Assembly (NCBI GenBank): GCA_018242685.1
Contig: JAFEBM010000034.1
Coordinates: forward strand, 47,667-111,666
From: Nitrospira sp.
GTDB lineage: Bacteria > Nitrospirota > Nitrospiria > Nitrospirales > Nitrospiraceae
DNA: 64,000 bases
Reading direction: 5' to 3'
In this document: positions 50,838 to 60,332 of the stretch, piece after piece
Layout of the letters: each line of letters begins with the position of its first letter
How positions within the stretch are numbered: the stretch's first letter is position 1
Position numbers and translations under genes: made by a program
Notes under the pieces: generated by a model
Databases searched by the model: none
Seen by the model: only the letters and a program-made list of their open reading frames with translations
What the model was told of the DNA's origin: nothing

Positions 50838-51536
50838 ATGACTCACAACTCAGCACTCAGCACTCAGCACTTCCCCGACTGGTCTCAAATTGACGATGTG
50901 CTGCTCGATATGGACGGGACGTTGCTCGACCGCCATTTCGATAACTTCTTTTTCGAGGAAGAACTGCCGCGTCGGTATGCGGCGCTGCACGCACTCCCGT
51001 TTGAAGAGGCTCGCGATCGCCTGATGGCGATGTATCGGTCGGTCGAAGGCGAATTGGCTTGGACGGACCTGGACTACTGGACGAAGCGGGTCGGTATCGA
51101 TGTGGTGGCGATGCATAAAGAACTCGATCACATGATCGGCTTTCTCCCTGGTGCTGAGGAATTCTTGCGCCATCTTCGGCAGCTCGGGAAGCGCGTGTCC
51201 ATCGTGACGAACGCCCATCGCACGGGTGTGTCGGTCAAAGTCGCCAAGACCGGCCTGGATCGCTACGTCGACCGGATCGTGGATGCCTTCGAGGTGGGCT
51301 ATCTCAAGATGAGACCGGAGTATTGGCCGAACTGCCGGCGTTTATTGGGTTTCGATCCGTCGCGATCCCTATTCATGGATGACGATGAAGGATGTCTGAT
51401 GGCCGCGAAAGCGTTCGGGGTCGCCCATCTAGTTCATAGCGCCAAGTCGAGTTCGCAATTACCGCCCACTCCGGTTGCTCAGTTTTTCTCCGTTGCCGGA
51501 TTTGCGCCGCTTCTCAATGGTCGGCCGCCGACCTAA
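50838..51536 (+). CDS. HAD-family hydrolase, YrfG-like nucleotidase
   Basis: 232 residues. VLLDMDGTLLDRHFDNFFFE holds the nucleophile and acid/base Asp, SIVTNAHRTGVSVKV the Thr motif, and YLKMRPEYWP with LFMDDDEGCLMAAKAFGV the Lys and acidic loop. The closest pattern is the GMP/IMP 5'-nucleotidase (YrfG) group. The first residues (THNSALSTQHF) are encoded by an ACTCAGC repeat, so the natural start may once have been downstream. Overlaps the convergent methyltransferase by 4 bases. Confidence 0.85.
   Translation: MTHNSALSTQHFPDWSQIDDVLLDMDGTLLDRHFDNFFFEEELPRRYAALHALPFEEARDRLMAMYRSVEGELAWTDLDYWTKRVGIDVVAMHKELDHMIGFLPGAEEFLRHLRQLGKRVSIVTNAHRTGVSVKVAKTGLDRYVDRIVDAFEVGYLKMRPEYWPNCRRLLGFDPSRSLFMDDDEGCLMAAKAFGVAHLVHSAKSSSQLPPTPVAQFFSVAGFAPLLNGRPPT
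50844..50872 (+). repeat. CTCAGCA simple repeat at a gene start
   Basis: AACTCAGCACTCAGCACTCA, GCACTT: three CTCAGCA heptamers in a row inside the N-terminal codons of the HAD gene. The reverse form occurs at 54694-54718 just before lptE. Confidence 0.7.
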
Positions 51537-52153
51537 CCAGCTCCGATCACTGTGCCTCGATACATCTCACCGCCTAGTCTAGGTACATCCTTCATGGTAA
51601 ATCGATCGAGCTGGGTGATGTGTAGACCGGCCTGAGCGATCAGCTGATCGATTCGTCGGTTGAGATTGCACCCACAACCAATCACGTTCTGAATCGGATT
51701 CAGCCGGTCTTGCCATGCAGCGATCTTTCGGTCGTCGCTCCGGCCATGTTCCAAGAATAGAAACTTCCCACCCGGTTTGAGGACACGCCCCACTTCTTGC
51801 AGCGCGAGCACCGGATCGGGAATTGTGCAGAGTGTCCAGGTACTAACGACATAATCGAACTGCCGATCGGCATAGGCGAGGGTCTCGGCGGTGTCCCTTT
51901 GGATGCGAACTGGAAAAGGGAGGCGGGCGCTGCGTGCTGCGATTGTTTTCGGGAGGAGTTGGGCTGAGTCGACCGCATGCAGCTCTGTGACGGTCTCCGG
52001 ATAGTGCGGCAGATTCATGCCGGTTCCTATCCCGAGTTCTAGGACTTTACCATGGGCCGAAGCGAGGAGCTCCCTGCGCAAGCGAAGAAATTCATCGCCG
52101 GCCATGACCCACTCCATGAGGCGGGGGAAGATGTGATCGCAGTAGAATCCCAT
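51533..52153 (-). CDS. class I SAM-dependent methyltransferase
   Basis: 206 residues. VLELGIGTGMNLPHYPETVT (SAM motif I), LHAVDSAQLLPKTIA, FPVRIQRDTAETLAYADRQF, DYVVSTWTLCTIPDPVLALQ, VGRVLKPGGKFLFLEHG. C-terminal CGCNLNRRIDQLIAQAGL and YRGTVIGAG are typical of the phospholipid N-methyltransferase/UbiE-like group of small methyltransferases. Substrate uncertain: lipid, quinone or arsenic-type are all possible. Confidence 0.88.
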   Translation of the reverse strand: MGFYCDHIFPRLMEWVMAGDEFLRLRRELLASAHGKVLELGIGTGMNLPHYPETVTELHAVDSAQLLPKTIAARSARLPFPVRIQRDTAETLAYADRQFDYVVSTWTLCTIPDPVLALQEVGRVLKPGGKFLFLEHGRSDDRKIAAWQDRLNPIQNVIGCGCNLNRRIDQLIAQAGLHITQLDRFTMKDVPRLGGEMYRGTVIGAG

Positions 52154-52256
52154 CGCGCCGATAGTATAACAAAGAGGTTCGGCCCTTCGGCCTCGGAACT
52201 TGTGACCCCGGGGGGGCTATGTTAGAGTCCTCCGTCTTTTTTGGCGCCTGACGACC

Positions 52257-54692
52257 ATGAGTAAAGGATACGATCACCGCACGATCGAGACGAAATGGCA
52301 GCAGTACTGGGATCAGTACCGGACGTTCCGCGTCACGGAAGATCCCGGCAAGCCGAAATTTTACTGCCTCGACATGTTCCCTTACCCGTCCGGTTCCGGA
52401 CTCCATGTCGGCCATCTTGAGGGATACACCGCCACCGATATTGTCTCACGATACAAACGGATGCGTGGGTTCAATGTATTGCATCCGATGGGCTGGGATG
52501 CGTTCGGCCTGCCGGCCGAGCAGTACGCGGTGAAAACCGGCATTCATCCGGCGAAGACGACAGCAGAAAACATCGCCACCTTTAAGCGCCAGATGAAGCG
52601 AGTCGGACTCTCGTACGACTGGGAGCGAGAGCTCAGTACCACGGACCCCCAGTACTATCGTTGGACCCAATGGATTTTCCTCAAGCTCTTCGAACGAGGA
52701 TTGGCTTACGTGGCGGAAGTTCCTGTGAACTGGTGCCCGGCACTCGGCACGGTGCTGGCGAATGAGGAAATCGTCGACGGCAAGAGCGAAGTCGGCGGCT
52801 TCGATGTAATCCGCAAGCCCATGCGTCAATGGGTGCTCAAGATCACCGCCTATGCCGATCGGTTGCTGGAGGACTTGAAACTCGTCGACTGGCCGCCCAG
52901 TACGCTGGAGATGCAAAAAAACTGGATTGGGCGATCGATCGGCGCGGAGGTTGATTTTTCACTGGCCGATCGAAAGGGCGTGATTCGAGTGTTCACGACC
53001 AGACCGGACACGCTGTTCGGGGCGACCTATATGGTCTTGGCTCCTGAACACCCGCTTGTCGACGTGGTCGCGAGTGGGGAGCAAAAAGGCGCCGTCCAGG
53101 CCTATCGTGAAACCGCAGCGAAGAAAAGCGATCTGCAACGACAAGAGCTCGACAAGGAGAAGACCGGAGTCTTTACCGGCGGTTACGCCGTCAATCCGGT
53201 GAACCAGGAACGCTTGCCGATTTGGATTGCCGATTATGTGCTGATGAGTTACGGGACCGGCGCGATCATGGCCGTGCCGGCGCACGACGAACGAGACTGG
53301 GCATTCGCGCGTCATTATCATCTGCCTATCCGTGAAGTGATTGCAGGTGGGAATGTGCAGCAAGCGGCCTTCACCGATACGGATTGCGGCAGAGCCGTGA
53401 ATTCAGTGAGCAGTGACGGCAGTTTTTCGATCGATGGTCTCACTCCGTCTGAAGCAATTCCCAAAATGACCGAATGGTTGGCGAAGCAAGGCAAGGGAAC
53501 CAGGGCCGTCAATTACAAACTGCGCGATTGGCTCTTCGCCCGACAGCGCTATTGGGGCGAACCGTTCCCGGTCCTGTGGGTCGATGGAGAGGCGTGTCCT
53601 CTTCCGGAGGAACAGTTGCCTCTCGTCTTGCCGGAGACCGACAACTTCAAGCCGTCCGGTACCGGTGAGAGCCCATTGGCCAACTTGGATGCGTGGCTGA
53701 CGACGACCGATCCTGCCACCGGTCAGCCGGCCAGGCGTGAAACCAATACCATGCCCCAGTGGGCCGGCTCTTGCTGGTATTACCTGAGATTCATCGACCC
53801 TAAGAACTCAACACAGCTCGTCGATCCAGCTAAGGAACGTTATTGGATGCCCGTGGATCTGTACATCGGGGGCAGCGAGCATGCCGTTCTGCATCTCCTG
53901 TACGCTCGGTTCTGGCATAAAGTCCTGTTCGATATCGGCGTGACGAGCACGCCCGAGCCGTTCCTGAAGTTGGTACATCAGGGCATCGTCTTGGGAGAAG
54001 ACAATCAGAAGATGTCGAAATCACGCGGCAACGTGGTCAACCCGGATGAGATAATCGATCAGTTCGGTGCGGATGCGGTGCGGCTCTATGAAATGTTTAT
54101 GGGCCCCCTCGAGGCGATGAAGCCTTGGAGTGCCAGGGGCGTGGAAGGCGTGACCCGTTTTTTAGAACGAGTCTGGCGGCTGATAGTCGATGAGCAAGGC
54201 CGGCTTTCGAGTGCCGTCGTGTCGACCGCGCCGCGCCTCGACCATCAACGCCTGTTGCATCACACGATCAAAAAGGTCACGGAGGATATCGAGGGCCTCC
54301 GATTCAATACGGCCATCTCGCAGATGATGATCTTCACCAATGAGATGACGAAGGCGCAGCCACGATCTCGATCGGTGATCGAGCCGTTCATCTTGCTGTT
54401 GTCGCCGTTCGCCCCGCATGTAGCGGAGGAACTCTGGAGTATGCTGGGGCATCAGCCCAGTGTGACGCAACAGCCTTGGCCGGTCTTCGACTCGGCGATG
54501 ACGGTGAGCGAGCGCATGATCATTCCCATTCAGGTCAACGGGAGGCTCAGGGCCAAACTCAATGTCGCAGTTGACACGTCACGCGACGCGATCGAACGGT
54601 TGGCTCGCGCAGAGGCGGCGGAGTGGCTCCAAGAGAAAGAGCCGAAGAAGGTGATCTATGTCGAAAAGAAGTTGCTCAACTTCGTCATTTAG
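52257..54692 (+). CDS. leuS: leucyl-tRNA synthetase
   Basis: 811 residues. Class I signature [20 protein letters not shown] (HIGH as HVGH), editing domain CP1 with [20 protein letters not shown] and [30 protein letters not shown] catalytic loop, and an anticodon-binding helical C-terminus ending [13 protein letters not shown]. Normal bacterial length, single chain. lptE starts 9 bases downstream. Confidence 0.97.
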   Translation: MSKGYDHRTIETKWQQYWDQYRTFRVTEDPGKPKFYCLDMFPYPSGSGLHVGHLEGYTATDIVSRYKRMRGFNVLHPMGWDAFGLPAEQYAVKTGIHPAKTTAENIATFKRQMKRVGLSYDWERELSTTDPQYYRWTQWIFLKLFERGLAYVAEVPVNWCPALGTVLANEEIVDGKSEVGGFDVIRKPMRQWVLKITAYADRLLEDLKLVDWPPSTLEMQKNWIGRSIGAEVDFSLADRKGVIRVFTTRPDTLFGATYMVLAPEHPLVDVVASGEQKGAVQAYRETAAKKSDLQRQELDKEKTGVFTGGYAVNPVNQERLPIWIADYVLMSYGTGAIMAVPAHDERDWAFARHYHLPIREVIAGGNVQQAAFTDTDCGRAVNSVSSDGSFSIDGLTPSEAIPKMTEWLAKQGKGTRAVNYKLRDWLFARQRYWGEPFPVLWVDGEACPLPEEQLPLVLPETDNFKPSGTGESPLANLDAWLTTTDPATGQPARRETNTMPQWAGSCWYYLRFIDPKNSTQLVDPAKERYWMPVDLYIGGSEHAVLHLLYARFWHKVLFDIGVTSTPEPFLKLVHQGIVLGEDNQKMSKSRGNVVNPDEIIDQFGADAVRLYEMFMGPLEAMKPWSARGVEGVTRFLERVWRLIVDEQGRLSSAVVSTAPRLDHQRLLHHTIKKVTEDIEGLRFNTAISQMMIFTNEMTKAQPRSRSVIEPFILLLSPFAPHVAEELWSMLGHQPSVTQQPWPVFDSAMTVSERMIIPIQVNGRLRAKLNVAVDTSRDAIERLARAEAAEWLQEKEPKKVIYVEKKLLNFVI

Positions 54693-54693
54693 G

Positions 54694-54718
54694 AGTGTTG
54701 AGTGCTGGGTGCTGAGTT
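54694..54718 (-). repeat. CTCAGCA-type repeat before lptE
   Basis: On the reverse strand AACTCAGCACCCAGCACTCA, related to the repeat at 50844. It overlaps the GTG proposed for lptE, so the first codons (MLGAEFT) derive from the repeat. Confidence 0.6.
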
Positions 54719-55349
54719 CACAGTGAACAGGAATCAAGAGAGAAGAGGGCCGTTCGTTCCTATTCTCAGCACGCTCGTCTCAGCACTTATCGCTTCGACG
54801 CTCGCCGCCTGTGGCTATCAGTTCCGAGTGGAGGGGGCTGGACCGACCATCGGCGGAACTTCCGCGACTTCGTCGCAAGAGCCGCCGCCACGCCTCATCA
54901 TCCGGACATTGATCAACGGTAGTTTTGAGCCGAATCTGGAAATGCGATACACCAATTATCTCCGCGACGAATTTTCTGCCGGAAGCGGGGCGCAGGTCGT
55001 GCCCGAGTCCGAAGCGGCGGATCTTGTGCTGACCGGGCAAATCCTTTCGGTGATCATGCCGACCCTCAGTTTTACACGGGCCCAGACGTTGGAAAGCAGA
55101 ACCGAGGTCGTCGTCTTGGCTCGGGTTGAAGACGCCCGGTCAAAAAAAGTGGTTTGGAGCCAAGTCGTAAAAGGGGCGTCGGAGTTCTTCATTACGACCG
55201 ATCTCCAGTTTAATCGCGTGCTGCAGAATCGCGCGATCGAACAAGCGGGCCGCTTGGTGGCGGCTGACCTGGCGGCACGGTTTCTCTTACAGCTCGAGAC
55301 AGGTGCATTCACGAAGCAAGTATCTATCCCGGCTCCTGTGCCTCACTAA
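54702..55349 (+). CDS. lptE: LPS-assembly lipoprotein LptE
   Basis: 215 residues from GTG 54702, or GTG 54723 if the repeat-derived codons are excluded. Lipobox STLAACGYQF gives an outer-membrane lipoprotein; CGYQFR is the usual LptE mature start. The body is a beta-alpha LptE fold: LIIRTLINGSFEPNLEMRYT, NYLRDEFSAGSGAQVVPESE, ADLVLTGQILSVI, SRTEVVVLARVEDARSKKVV. LptE plugs the LptD barrel for LPS insertion. Gene order leuS-lptE-holA-rpsT is common in Gram-negative bacteria. Confidence 0.9.
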   Translation: MLGAEFTVNRNQERRGPFVPILSTLVSALIASTLAACGYQFRVEGAGPTIGGTSATSSQEPPPRLIIRTLINGSFEPNLEMRYTNYLRDEFSAGSGAQVVPESEAADLVLTGQILSVIMPTLSFTRAQTLESRTEVVVLARVEDARSKKVVWSQVVKGASEFFITTDLQFNRVLQNRAIEQAGRLVAADLAARFLLQLETGAFTKQVSIPAPVPH

Positions 55350-55367
55350 CATTGAGGGTTTGGGCCA

Positions 55368-56480
55368 ATGGCATCAACCATGAGTTATGTGCAGTTGGAG
55401 TCGGCGTTGAAACAGCAGGGACCCGGGTCTCTGTATCTCGTCGTAGGGGAAGAAGACCTTTTGCGGGATTCTGCGCTCGCCGTCATCAAGCGCGCGGCTA
55501 TTGGCAGTGAAGGGGACGAATTCAATTACGAACTGTTCTATGGAGATGAAGCCGGCGGAGCCGATATTCGGAACAGTGTGGCGGCCGTACCGGTCTTCGC
55601 GGAGCGCCGCTTAGTCGTGGTGAAGGCGGCAGAGAAACTGAATGCGCGAGAAAGCGAGCTCCTGCTTGACTGTGTAAAAAACCCAGTTGACTCCACGACG
55701 CTGGTGTTTGTCAGCCCAAAGCTGGACGGTCGGCTGAAATTTTCCCAGGCCCTGACGCGAGCGGCCATCGTGGTCGATTGTTCACCCCTCCGCGAGACGC
55801 AGCTGCCTGCTTGGGTCGCCCGTGAAGCTGAACGAGCCGGGCTTCGCTTGAATGATGCGGCATCTCAGGTGCTGCAGGAGTCGTGTGGTTCATCACTGTA
55901 TGGCGTGCGGCGTGAATTGGAGAAGCTTGCTTCGTATGTATCGGACGATCGTTCTGTCACCGCTGACGACGTCCACCTGTTGCGCGGCATGGATCCCGGC
56001 GCTTCGGTGTTTGATTTGACCCTCGCCATCGCAGAGGGTCACCGGGGACGAGCCCTGTCCATCCTGGCGCGCAACCTTGAAGCGGGAGAAGCTCCGCTTC
56101 GGATCCTCGGCTCTCTGGCATGGCAGTATCGCCGTCTCTGGAAAGTCAAAGACTCGCTGGCCAATGGCTGTCGTGAAGGGGAAGTGGCCAGAAGCTTGCG
56201 CATGGACCCATGGAAGGTCCGTTCTTTCCTCGATCGGTTTTCCGAGCCGCAGCTTCAAGCGGCGTTGCGCCTGTTCCTCGACACGGATGGGAGGCTCAAG
56301 GGGGGAAGCGGGAGCCGTCCGAGACTCGTGCTGGAGCGTGTGTTGTTGAAGCTCTGTGAGGACACCACCAACCGACGAGCCAAGCTGGCTCCGCGTCCTC
56401 CGGACTCACCGAAGCGAGTTCCTGCGCGGGTCATATCAAACGTGCGAACGATTAAGAGCCGGAACCGGACAGGGCATTGA
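55368..56480 (+). CDS. holA: DNA polymerase III subunit delta
   Basis: 370 residues. GSLYLVVGEEDLLRDSALAV, IRNSVAAVPVFAERRLVVVK, LDGRLKFSQALTRAAIVVDC, GSSLYGVRRELEKLASYVSD and the C-terminal collar helices PLRILGSLAWQYRRLWKVKD mark the clamp-loader delta subunit. It opens the beta clamp. The 3' end overlaps convergent rpsT by 29 bases. Confidence 0.93.
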   Translation: MASTMSYVQLESALKQQGPGSLYLVVGEEDLLRDSALAVIKRAAIGSEGDEFNYELFYGDEAGGADIRNSVAAVPVFAERRLVVVKAAEKLNARESELLLDCVKNPVDSTTLVFVSPKLDGRLKFSQALTRAAIVVDCSPLRETQLPAWVAREAERAGLRLNDAASQVLQESCGSSLYGVRRELEKLASYVSDDRSVTADDVHLLRGMDPGASVFDLTLAIAEGHRGRALSILARNLEAGEAPLRILGSLAWQYRRLWKVKDSLANGCREGEVARSLRMDPWKVRSFLDRFSEPQLQAALRLFLDTDGRLKGGSGSRPRLVLERVLLKLCEDTTNRRAKLAPRPPDSPKRVPARVISNVRTIKSRNRTGH

Positions 56481-56730
56481 CGCGAAGAGCCAAACGTGAA
56501 ATTCGGCGGGACGCGGTGTTGCGATGAAGGACGCCTTTCGAAACAGCCTTCCCGATCGCCGAAGTCGCTTCCAGCAAGCTGGACTTGGCCTGGTCCGCCT
56601 TTTTCCCCGCCACGTCGGACTGAACCTTCTTGATGAGCGTCTTCACAGTGTTGAGAGTTGCTCGATTCCGCTCATGGTGCCGGTCTGCTTGGCGGGCTCG
56701 TCGAATCGTCGATTTATGAACGCGTGGCAT
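56452..56730 (-). CDS. rpsT: 30S ribosomal protein S20
   Basis: 92 residues: STIRRARQADRHHERNRATL, NTVKTLIKKVQSDVAGKKAD, AIGKAVSKGVLHRNTASRRI, SRLALRVN. The full helical-bundle S20 family pattern. AGAGGAG precedes the ATG. Confidence 0.95.
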   Translation of the reverse strand: MPRVHKSTIRRARQADRHHERNRATLNTVKTLIKKVQSDVAGKKADQAKSSLLEATSAIGKAVSKGVLHRNTASRRISRLALRVNALSGSGS

Positions 56731-56757
56731 AGATAACTCCTCTGCAAAAGAGGTCGA

Positions 56758-56787
56758 TTTTTATCATAGGGCGTTGCCGATCGTCAA
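56758..56787 (-). promoter_or_regulatory. promoter of rpsT
   Basis: On the reverse strand TTGACG (56787-56782), 18-base spacer, TAAAAA (56763-56758), 28 bases before the S20 ATG. Confidence 0.45.
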
Positions 56788-56814
56788 GGATCGGCCTGAA
56801 GAAGGAGCAAGGGT

Positions 56815-57528
56815 ATGGTGAAGATCGCGGCACGCGACCGACTCATCTTCGCATTGGACGTGTCTTCAGCGGCGGAAGCAGATCGGCTCTTGGACCGACT
56901 CCAAGGACACATCTCTTTTGTCAAGGTGGGTCTTGAGCTCTATACCGCGGCAGGCCCGGCGATGGTCCAGCGGATTGTGGAGCGGAACATGCGGGTGTTT
57001 CTCGACCTGAAATTTCTCGATATCGAAGAGACGGTCCGTCGTGCGACGGCACGGGTTGCATCGATGGGAGTGGATTTTTTAACCGTTCATGCGAACCGCA
57101 AGGCGCTCATGGCGGCCGTGCAGGGAAAAGAGGGTTCATCGCTCAAACTATTGGCCGTGACCGTGTTGACGAACTTCGACAGCAACGATCTTCGGGACAT
57201 GGGAATACAGCGGACAGTGCAAGATCTCGTCACAGCGAGGGCATTACTCGCCTCAGAGGTCGGCTGTGATGGGGTGGTGGCATCCGGAGAGGAAGCCGCA
57301 GCCATCCGGCAGAAAATCGGTTCGCGATTTGAGATCGTCACGCCAGGGGTCCGACCGGCCGGCAAAGGGGTCGACGATCATGCCAGAGCGACGACTCCCA
57401 CTCAAACCATCGTGTCAGGTGCCGATTATCTGGTGATCGGCCGACCCATTCGTGATGCAGCAGATCCGTCGGCGACCGTGGCGGCTATTCTTGCCGAGAT
57501 GCAGGCTGCCTTCGATGCACGGCGGTAA
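56815..57528 (+). CDS. pyrF: orotidine 5'-phosphate decarboxylase
   Basis: 237 residues, GAAGGAGC before the ATG. RLIFALDVSSAAEADRLLDR, FVKVGLELYTAAGP, MRVFLDLKFLDIEETVRRAT with the catalytic Lys-x-x-Asp pair, FLTVHANRKALMAAV, IVTPGVRPAG and DYLVIGRPIRDAADPSATV. The DLKF-LDIEETV wording differs a little from the usual DLKFHDIPNTV; the catalytic residues are kept. Last step of UMP synthesis. Confidence 0.95.
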   Translation: MVKIAARDRLIFALDVSSAAEADRLLDRLQGHISFVKVGLELYTAAGPAMVQRIVERNMRVFLDLKFLDIEETVRRATARVASMGVDFLTVHANRKALMAAVQGKEGSSLKLLAVTVLTNFDSNDLRDMGIQRTVQDLVTARALLASEVGCDGVVASGEEAAAIRQKIGSRFEIVTPGVRPAGKGVDDHARATTPTQTIVSGADYLVIGRPIRDAADPSATVAAILAEMQAAFDARR

Positions 57529-57591
57529 AGAGTGTCGGTTGCGACGGCAATCCGCGCTTTGTTAATATCATCCCTCCTCAAACCCCTCGTG

Positions 57592-57668
57592 GTGGGTGTA
57601 GCTCAGCTGGTTAGAGCGCCGGATTGTGGATCCGGAGGTCGCGGGTTCGAAACCCGTCATCCACCCCA
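57592..57668 (+). tRNA. tRNA-His (GTG anticodon)
   Basis: Full cloverleaf: acceptor GTGGGTG pairs with CATCCAC, anticodon loop TTGTGGA with GTG at 57626-57628, T-loop GGTTCGAAACC, encoded CCA at 57666-57668. The discriminator base is C and the preceding base 57591 is G, the G-1:C73 pair that identifies tRNA-His. Its 3' part overlaps the 3' end of the integrase gene on the other strand, marking it as the attachment site of the island to the right. Confidence 0.95.
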
Positions 57669-58879
57669 TACCCCTTCCTTATAACTGCTTGTGGTATCAG
57701 CCGATCTGAAGCAGGAGGCCTCACGAAGGTGGCGGCTGGTTGCGCCTGGGTTGCAGAAATGGACTGTACATCGGGAGTATCGAGGCGGTCGACGGCTTGC
57801 TTGTTCCCGCCTGGAATCAGATGGCCGTAGAGGTCCACGGTCACCTGAATGGAGCTGTGGCCCATCTGATCTTTGACGTAGACCGGACTTTCACCGTTCT
57901 GCAGGAGGAGCGATGCGAAGGAATGGCGTAAGTCATGGAACCGGACTTGTCGCAGCCTCGCACCTTTCAGCAGACGGAAGAATTTCAGGCGGATCCGGTT
58001 CTGATTCAGTGGCTGGCCCTGCTCGTTACAAAAGACCCATGGAGGGACTTCCTTTCATCCACGTGTGGCCGCTTCAAACTGCCGATCAAGCTGCAGTGTT
58101 TCTAAGGTGGCGGTGAGTTCTCGTGAGAGGTCTACGCGTCGAGATTCTCCGCTCTTGGGCGTGGTCATCTTGCCGTGTGTGAAGTTCCGACGGACCTCTA
58201 AGAAACGCTCGGCGAAATTGACATCCTCCCACTGAAGGGCCAGGAGCTCGCCTTGCCGTAATCCGGTACGGGCTGCATAGAGGAATGCAGGATAGAGCGC
58301 GTGCGCGAGGGTTTTCGTGTGGGCCATGAAGAGCGCTAGTTCTTCGCGGGTCAGGGGGTTGATCGAACGGCGTTCGCTGATCTTCGGCAGAAACTTGCCC
58401 GGTCTCAACGCTGGATTGGCGGTGATGAGGTTGTCCTCAATCGCATGACTGAAGAGGCTGCTTAACGTGCGGATGATGTTCTGCACGGTCTTTGCCGACA
58501 AGCCGCGTTGCAGGCACCCTACCGCGAAGGCCTTCACCTTCTCCCGCGTGACCTGCTGGAGATCCTGTCCGCGAAAAACCGGGAAAACATAACGGTCGAA
58601 AATCTTTCGGTAGTCGGCGTATGTGGTGTGTTTGCGGGTCTGTTCAATCCGTTCGAGAAATGTCTCGGCGTAGGCGTCCAGTGTCACGCTGGTCTGTGGG
58701 CGGTCGAACGCTGGTTGCCCCAGCGCCAGCCTAGCTTGAATTTGTTGAGCCGCCTGTTTCGCGGCCTTCTTCCCCACCGCTCCCGTGCCAATCCGCTTGG
58801 CCTTGCGCGTGCCGTGGTGGTTGATGAAAATCCACCACGCCCCTTTCCATTCTCGAATCGTGACGCTCATAGGACGCAT
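57611..58879 (-). pseudogene. int: tyrosine integrase with an internal TGA
   Basis: ATG 58879 (or 58870) starts MRPMSVTIREWKGAWWIFIN. An AP2/Arm-like start, a SAM-like core-binding domain (SVTLDAYAETFLERIEQTRK) and a catalytic domain with ARTGLRQGELLALQWEDV (catalytic Arg) are followed by TGA at 58057-58055. The same frame then continues KEVPPWVFCNEQGQPLNQNR, RFHDLRHSFASLLLQNGES (HxxR), MGHSSIQVTVDLYGHL (H and nucleophile Tyr) to a stop at 57611. TGG (Trp) to TGA is a likely single change. The natural C-terminus reads into tRNA-His, as in many tRNA-targeting integrases. Probably inactive unless the stop is suppressed. Confidence 0.9.
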
Positions 58880-58905
58880 AGTGTCTGTGACTCCCTTTCC
58901 CGGTG

Positions 58906-59142
58906 TCAAGCGTTCCGCTTTGACGGCCGCAGGTGAGCGACAACCGAGTCAACGATGTGCGAGCCTGAGAGCCAGCGGTCGAACTCCTCTCGCTTCACCA
59001 GGATCTTCCCTTCGATTCGGTAGTGGGGCAGTGGATGGAGGCGATCCACGAGGCGATCCCTCAGCCATCGAACCGAGCAGGACGAGTAGGCCGCCAGTGC
59101 CTTGAGATCGAAATACCCTGGCTCGAAGAGGTCACCCAGCAT
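58906..59142 (-). CDS. excisionase-like small HTH protein
   Basis: 78 residues from ATG 59142. YFDLKALAAYSSCSVRWLRD, RLVDRLHPLPHYRIEGKILV, KREEFDRWL is the winged-helix pattern of excisionase/MerR-type recombination directionality factors. It is directly upstream of the integrase, overlapping its earliest possible start by 4 bases, which is typical for xis-int pairs. Confidence 0.8.
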   Translation of the reverse strand: MLGDLFEPGYFDLKALAAYSSCSVRWLRDRLVDRLHPLPHYRIEGKILVKREEFDRWLSGSHIVDSVVAHLRPSKRNA

Positions 59143-59748
59143 CACAGCCCCTTGTCGAGATCTGCGAACCGCCTTTTATCAGGCCTGAGAGCTTCTTTGC
59201 GATCATGCATTTTGCCTAATACTGGAAGTGCAGAGCGCGCGTGATACCGTGGCACTTATGAGAGGGTTCAGTATTTATGACCATACCGAAAAAGTAGGGG
59301 AGGCCCGAGTCCCGAGGGCTCACTCACCTGGGTTTGCAGCAAGGCGGAGTGTCGAACGAGTTTCTGCTGAGGCACCGCGTCCGGAGACGCCGTGCCACAT
59401 GGAGTCAGGCACCGTCGTGCCGCCCAACGCGGCTCGACCGTGCGAAGACAATAGCCGTTGCTCATCAAGGAATGTGGCCCGCTCGTGGGCAACCGCGCCA
59501 CCGAGGACGGTATCACGCCTGCAGTCGTTCGTGGCCACAGATATGGAACGTCTGTTGCGCCCCGCGTGGGTGAGGGGCGCAACACGATGTTGAGAAGGGG
59601 CTGGTGTGTGAGTCCGGTGTCTGTGGCCGTCCATGATCGGTTCGGCTCTTCAGTGAGGATCGAGGAGCAGAAAGAAAAGGATTGATGGAGTGTTCACCTT
59701 ATCTTGTACAGAAGCGCCAGGTGTTACCAGAACGAGGAACTGGACGAC
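59143..59748 (+). other. island stretch without a supported gene
   Basis: About 600 bases. Open frames exist on both strands (59228-59593 forward, 59268-59585 reverse), expected in GC-rich DNA; neither has a ribosome site or recognisable motif. Confidence 0.45.
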
Positions 59749-60087
59749 TTACCCGAGCATGGTCCGGAGGGCCTGCCGAAGCGCACTTTGATCCGTCGCG
59801 GTGAGTCGGCCAAGCTTCTTGAGAACGAGGGCTGGGTCAATGGTCGTGAGGATGGGTTTAAGGACAGACGGTTTGAGCAATCCCGCCCCCTGCCAATCCT
59901 GAACCTGCACCTCACCCACGGAGAGGGCAGAGGGTTGCCGACTAGTGACTGCCATAATCAAGAGATCGGGGCGAGCCTGATGGTAGGCAGGGCTACTGAC
60001 CACGACGGCAGGACGGCGTTTGACGGCGGACTGATCCGTAAACGGAAAGGGGACTAAGACCACATCCCCAAAGTCATAACCGGTCAT
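59749..60087 (-). CDS. PemK/MazF-family toxin
   Basis: 112 residues: GDVVLVPFPFTDQSAVKRRP, AVVVSSPAYHQARPDLLIMA, VTSRQ, then GLLKPSVLKPILTTIDPALV with KLGRLT. These are the MazF/PemK RNase landmarks (the FPF-D loop, RRPAVV, KPS..K). It starts inside the antitoxin gene (14-base overlap). Expected to cleave mRNA when free. Confidence 0.92.
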   Translation of the reverse strand: MTGYDFGDVVLVPFPFTDQSAVKRRPAVVVSSPAYHQARPDLLIMAVTSRQPSALSVGEVQVQDWQGAGLLKPSVLKPILTTIDPALVLKKLGRLTATDQSALRQALRTMLG

Positions 60088-60280
60088 AATCGGCGTCAGC
60101 GGGGTTGTCCCAGACCCGCGCCAAGGCGGCGGTGGCGAGGTGGGCAGCGGCCTGAGTCAGCGCGCGCTCTTCGGCCTGACGGTGGGCGAGAAAATCCACG
60201 AAGTCCTCCACTTCGGCTAACCGTTCAGGAGGAAGATGCCGAAGTTTCTGAAGGATCGTCTGTTCATACGCTGTGGTCAT
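60074..60280 (-). CDS. DUF2281-like antitoxin of the PemK/MazF pair
   Basis: 68 residues: ILQKLRHLPPERLAEVEDFV, DFLAHRQAEERALT is the DUF2281-type start, followed by an Ala-rich linker and NPADADYDRL, the toxin-binding tail ending in D-x-D-Y-D. GGAGC precedes the ATG. Confidence 0.87.
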   Translation of the reverse strand: MTTAYEQTILQKLRHLPPERLAEVEDFVDFLAHRQAEERALTQAAAHLATAALARVWDNPADADYDRL

Positions 60281-60303
60281 CTGTGTCGCTCCAACTAGGC
60301 ATC

Positions 60304-60332
60304 AGCGTACACGTCTCCGTTCCAAAGATCAA
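60304..60332 (-). promoter_or_regulatory. promoter of the PemK/MazF pair
   Basis: On the reverse strand TTGATC (60332-60327), 17-base spacer, TACGCT (60309-60304), about 24 bases before the antitoxin ATG. Confidence 0.5.

Noticed and set aside
59228..59593. 121-residue forward and 105-residue reverse frames
   Set aside because: Mutually overlapping, no ribosome sites, no motifs.
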